Shown here piece by piece: positions 34,800-36,879 of a stretch of 36,879 bases of DNA; position 1 is the first letter of the stretch; the number at the start of each line of letters is the position of its first letter. A program made the translations under genes and the position numbers. The notes below the pieces were generated by a model that was not told the origin of the DNA, searched no databases, and worked only from the letters and a program-made list of their open reading frames with translations. The stretch lies in assembly GCA_927443375.1 (NCBI GenBank), contig CAKMKL010000277.1, forward strand, positions 1 to 36,879, given 5' to 3'. This DNA comes from an uncultured Paenibacillus sp. GTDB taxonomy: Bacteria > Bacillota > Bacilli > Paenibacillales > Paenibacillaceae.

Positions 34800-36854
34800 A
34801 TGAAGAAACCAGTCGCTGATAAACAGTTTGAGCTTGGCGTGTGCTATTACCCGGAGCATTGGCCGGAGGACATGTGGGAAGACGATTACCGCCGCATGGT
34901 GGAGACAGGCTTTACCATTGTCCGGATGGGCGAATTTGCCTGGTCTATTTTTGAACCCGAGGAAGGCAGCTATCAATTCGGGCTGTTTGACCGCGCCATC
35001 GATTTGGCCCGCCGCCACGGTCTCAAAGTGGTGCTCGGCACACCTACGGCTACTCCCCCTGCCTGGCTCACCGAGAAGTATCCTGAGGTGCTGAATGTAA
35101 CTTATGAAGGTGTCACCCTGCAGCACGGTATGCGGCGTCACTATAATTACAGCAGCCCTAAATACCGTGAGCTGTGTGCTGGGATCGTATCGCAGATGGC
35201 ATCACATTATGGCAGCCATCCCGGCGTGGTTGGCTGGCAGATTGATAATGAGCTGAATTGTGAGATCAGTGAATTCTATTCTGAAAGCGATCACACCGCC
35301 TTCCGTGAGTGGCTTCAGCACAAATATGAAACTTTGGAGAAATTAAATGAGGCCTGGGGTGCCGTCTTCTGGAACCAGAGCTATACCAGCTGGTCGCAGG
35401 TGTATTTGCCGCGTCCTACTCCGGTGCCGAAGCAGCCTAATCCGCACCAGGCGCTGGATGAGAAACGGTTCATCTCTGACAACACGATCTCTTTCGCCAA
35501 AATACAGGCTGATGTTATTCGGACCCAGGCACCGGATCAGTGGGTAACGACGAACGGATTGTTCGGGCATCTCGACAGCCATGAACTTCAAGATGAGCTA
35601 CTTGATTTCTTCAGCTATGATTCCTATCCGCAATTCTCAAGTATTTATTATGATCCGAACGAAAAGAATCCGCTTGGCGACAGGAGCTGGAGCCTCTCCC
35701 TGTCCGTTGTCCGCTCGATCAGCTCTAACTACTGCATTATGGAGCAGCAATCGGGTCCCGGCGGCTGGGTCAACCGGATGGATATGCCTTCTCCGAAGCC
35801 CGGACAGATGCGGCTCTGGACGTACCAGTCCATCGCCCACGGTGCGGATATGGTGCTATATTTCCGCTGGCGGACTGCCACAATGGGCAACGAAATTTAC
35901 TGGCATGGCCTTAACGATTACCATAACCTGCCTAACCGCCGGGTCAGGGAAGCGGCGGGAATCGGCCGGGAGCTGGCGGCAGCGGGTAAAGCGATTATCG
36001 GAACCCGGGCAGAGGCTTCAGTAGCCATTCTGCGCGATTATGATAATGAGTGGGATGGCGAATACGATATTTGGCACGGGCCGTTTATGTGGACCAGCAA
36101 CAAGGAATGGTTCAAGGCACTGCAGCGGCAGCATATTCCAACAGATATCGTCTACATGCGCAGGAAGACAACAGCTAAGGAGCTGGCCCGGTATCAGGTG
36201 CTGGTCTATCCTCATCCCGCGATTATGACGGATGACACGGCAGCGGTGCTTGACGAGTACGTACAGCAAGGCGGCACGCTTATCTTCGGCTGCCGTACAG
36301 GCTATAAGGATTCGCGCGGTCAATGCTACATGCGTGCATTTCCCGGAGCCGCCAAGGAGCTCTGCGGAATAACCGTTGAAGAATTTACAATGGTCAAAGG
36401 GAATCGTGCACCTACATCGATTACATGGACCCATGGAGGCGAAGCGCTTACCGGAGCGGATGCCTTTAATGATATCCTGAAGGTGGAACAAGACAGCGTG
36501 GAAGTTATGGGCCGTTACGCTACCGATTATTATGCCGGCAAACCGGCAGTTACCCGCAACAAACGCGGCAAGGGCGAGGTCTGGTATTATGGGGCGGTCT
36601 TCAATGAGGAAGCTGCGCTAAGAATCATCAGTAGCTTGAATATTAGCTCTCCGGCTGCGGACTGGCTTGAGCTGCCCGCCGAGGTGGAACTGCAGATCCG
36701 CCGCAGCGATACCACCAGCCTGACGTTCCTCTTGAATTATAGTGAAGCATCTGCGGAAATTGTGCTCAAAGAGCCACGGACTGATTTGCTGTCGGGTCAA
36801 GAGCTTTCGGGGAAATACACGATGGAGGGCTTCGGGGTCTTAGTGCTGCAATAA
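34800..36854 (+). CDS. GH42 family beta-galactosidase
   Basis: FELGVCYYPEHWPEDMWEDDYRRMVETGFTIVRMGEFAWSIFEPEEG...VVGWQIDNELNC...; ATG at 34800 preceded by GGAGG, so the tracked TTG at 34788 is part of the SD region. Confidence 0.95.
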   Translation: MKKPVADKQFELGVCYYPEHWPEDMWEDDYRRMVETGFTIVRMGEFAWSIFEPEEGSYQFGLFDRAIDLARRHGLKVVLGTPTATPPAWLTEKYPEVLNVTYEGVTLQHGMRRHYNYSSPKYRELCAGIVSQMASHYGSHPGVVGWQIDNELNCEISEFYSESDHTAFREWLQHKYETLEKLNEAWGAVFWNQSYTSWSQVYLPRPTPVPKQPNPHQALDEKRFISDNTISFAKIQADVIRTQAPDQWVTTNGLFGHLDSHELQDELLDFFSYDSYPQFSSIYYDPNEKNPLGDRSWSLSLSVVRSISSNYCIMEQQSGPGGWVNRMDMPSPKPGQMRLWTYQSIAHGADMVLYFRWRTATMGNEIYWHGLNDYHNLPNRRVREAAGIGRELAAAGKAIIGTRAEASVAILRDYDNEWDGEYDIWHGPFMWTSNKEWFKALQRQHIPTDIVYMRRKTTAKELARYQVLVYPHPAIMTDDTAAVLDEYVQQGGTLIFGCRTGYKDSRGQCYMRAFPGAAKELCGITVEEFTMVKGNRAPTSITWTHGGEALTGADAFNDILKVEQDSVEVMGRYATDYYAGKPAVTRNKRGKGEVWYYGAVFNEEAALRIISSLNISSPAADWLELPAEVELQIRRSDTTSLTFLLNYSEASAEIVLKEPRTDLLSGQELSGKYTMEGFGVLVLQ

Positions 36855-36879
36855 AATCATAAGAGGTGCGCTACGCTAA

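Noticed and set aside
1-36879. Mobile elements, prophage, BGC, tRNA or rRNA genes
   Set aside because: No transposase, integrase, phage structural, NRPS/PKS or cloverleaf/rRNA sequence recognised on either strand.

Overview
The window looks like a low-GC Firmicute chromosome segment, most likely Paenibacillus or a close relative (inferred from gene content and leader architecture). No rRNA, tRNA, CRISPR array, transposase or prophage was seen. Contents in order: 5'-truncated thrS (-) with a T-box leader; a lipoprotein; a HAD phosphatase; a small membrane protein; a MaoC dehydratase; msrA; a four-gene sugar oxidoreductase cassette (three Gfo/Idh/MocA proteins and one TIM-barrel isomerase) with a divergent AraC regulator; YeiH with a divergent LysR; an HssRS-HrtBA-like heme-response operon; a MarR/NmrA pair; a DUF3977-like gene; a metallophosphoesterase; bacteriohemerythrin; an NrtR-NADAR-microbial PARG operon with an in-frame nonsense codon in the PARG gene; a CDF transporter; a secreted PQQ-propeller protein; ferritin; a NagZ-like GH3 lipoprotein; a MacAB/YknXYZ-like exporter with an 896-codon secreted multi-domain protein; and an AraC/GH42 beta-galactosidase pair. 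The observations I would check first are the ADP-ribose/NAD operon and its interrupted PARG gene, the duplicated perfect palindrome in front of both marR and the adjacent nmrA-like gene, the HssR-like direct repeat before hrtBA, two unexplained structured intergenic elements (about 4.2-4.4 kb and 9.4-9.5 kb), and two small genes that the ORF track missed or mis-started. All family assignments come from reading the translations; no database search was run.
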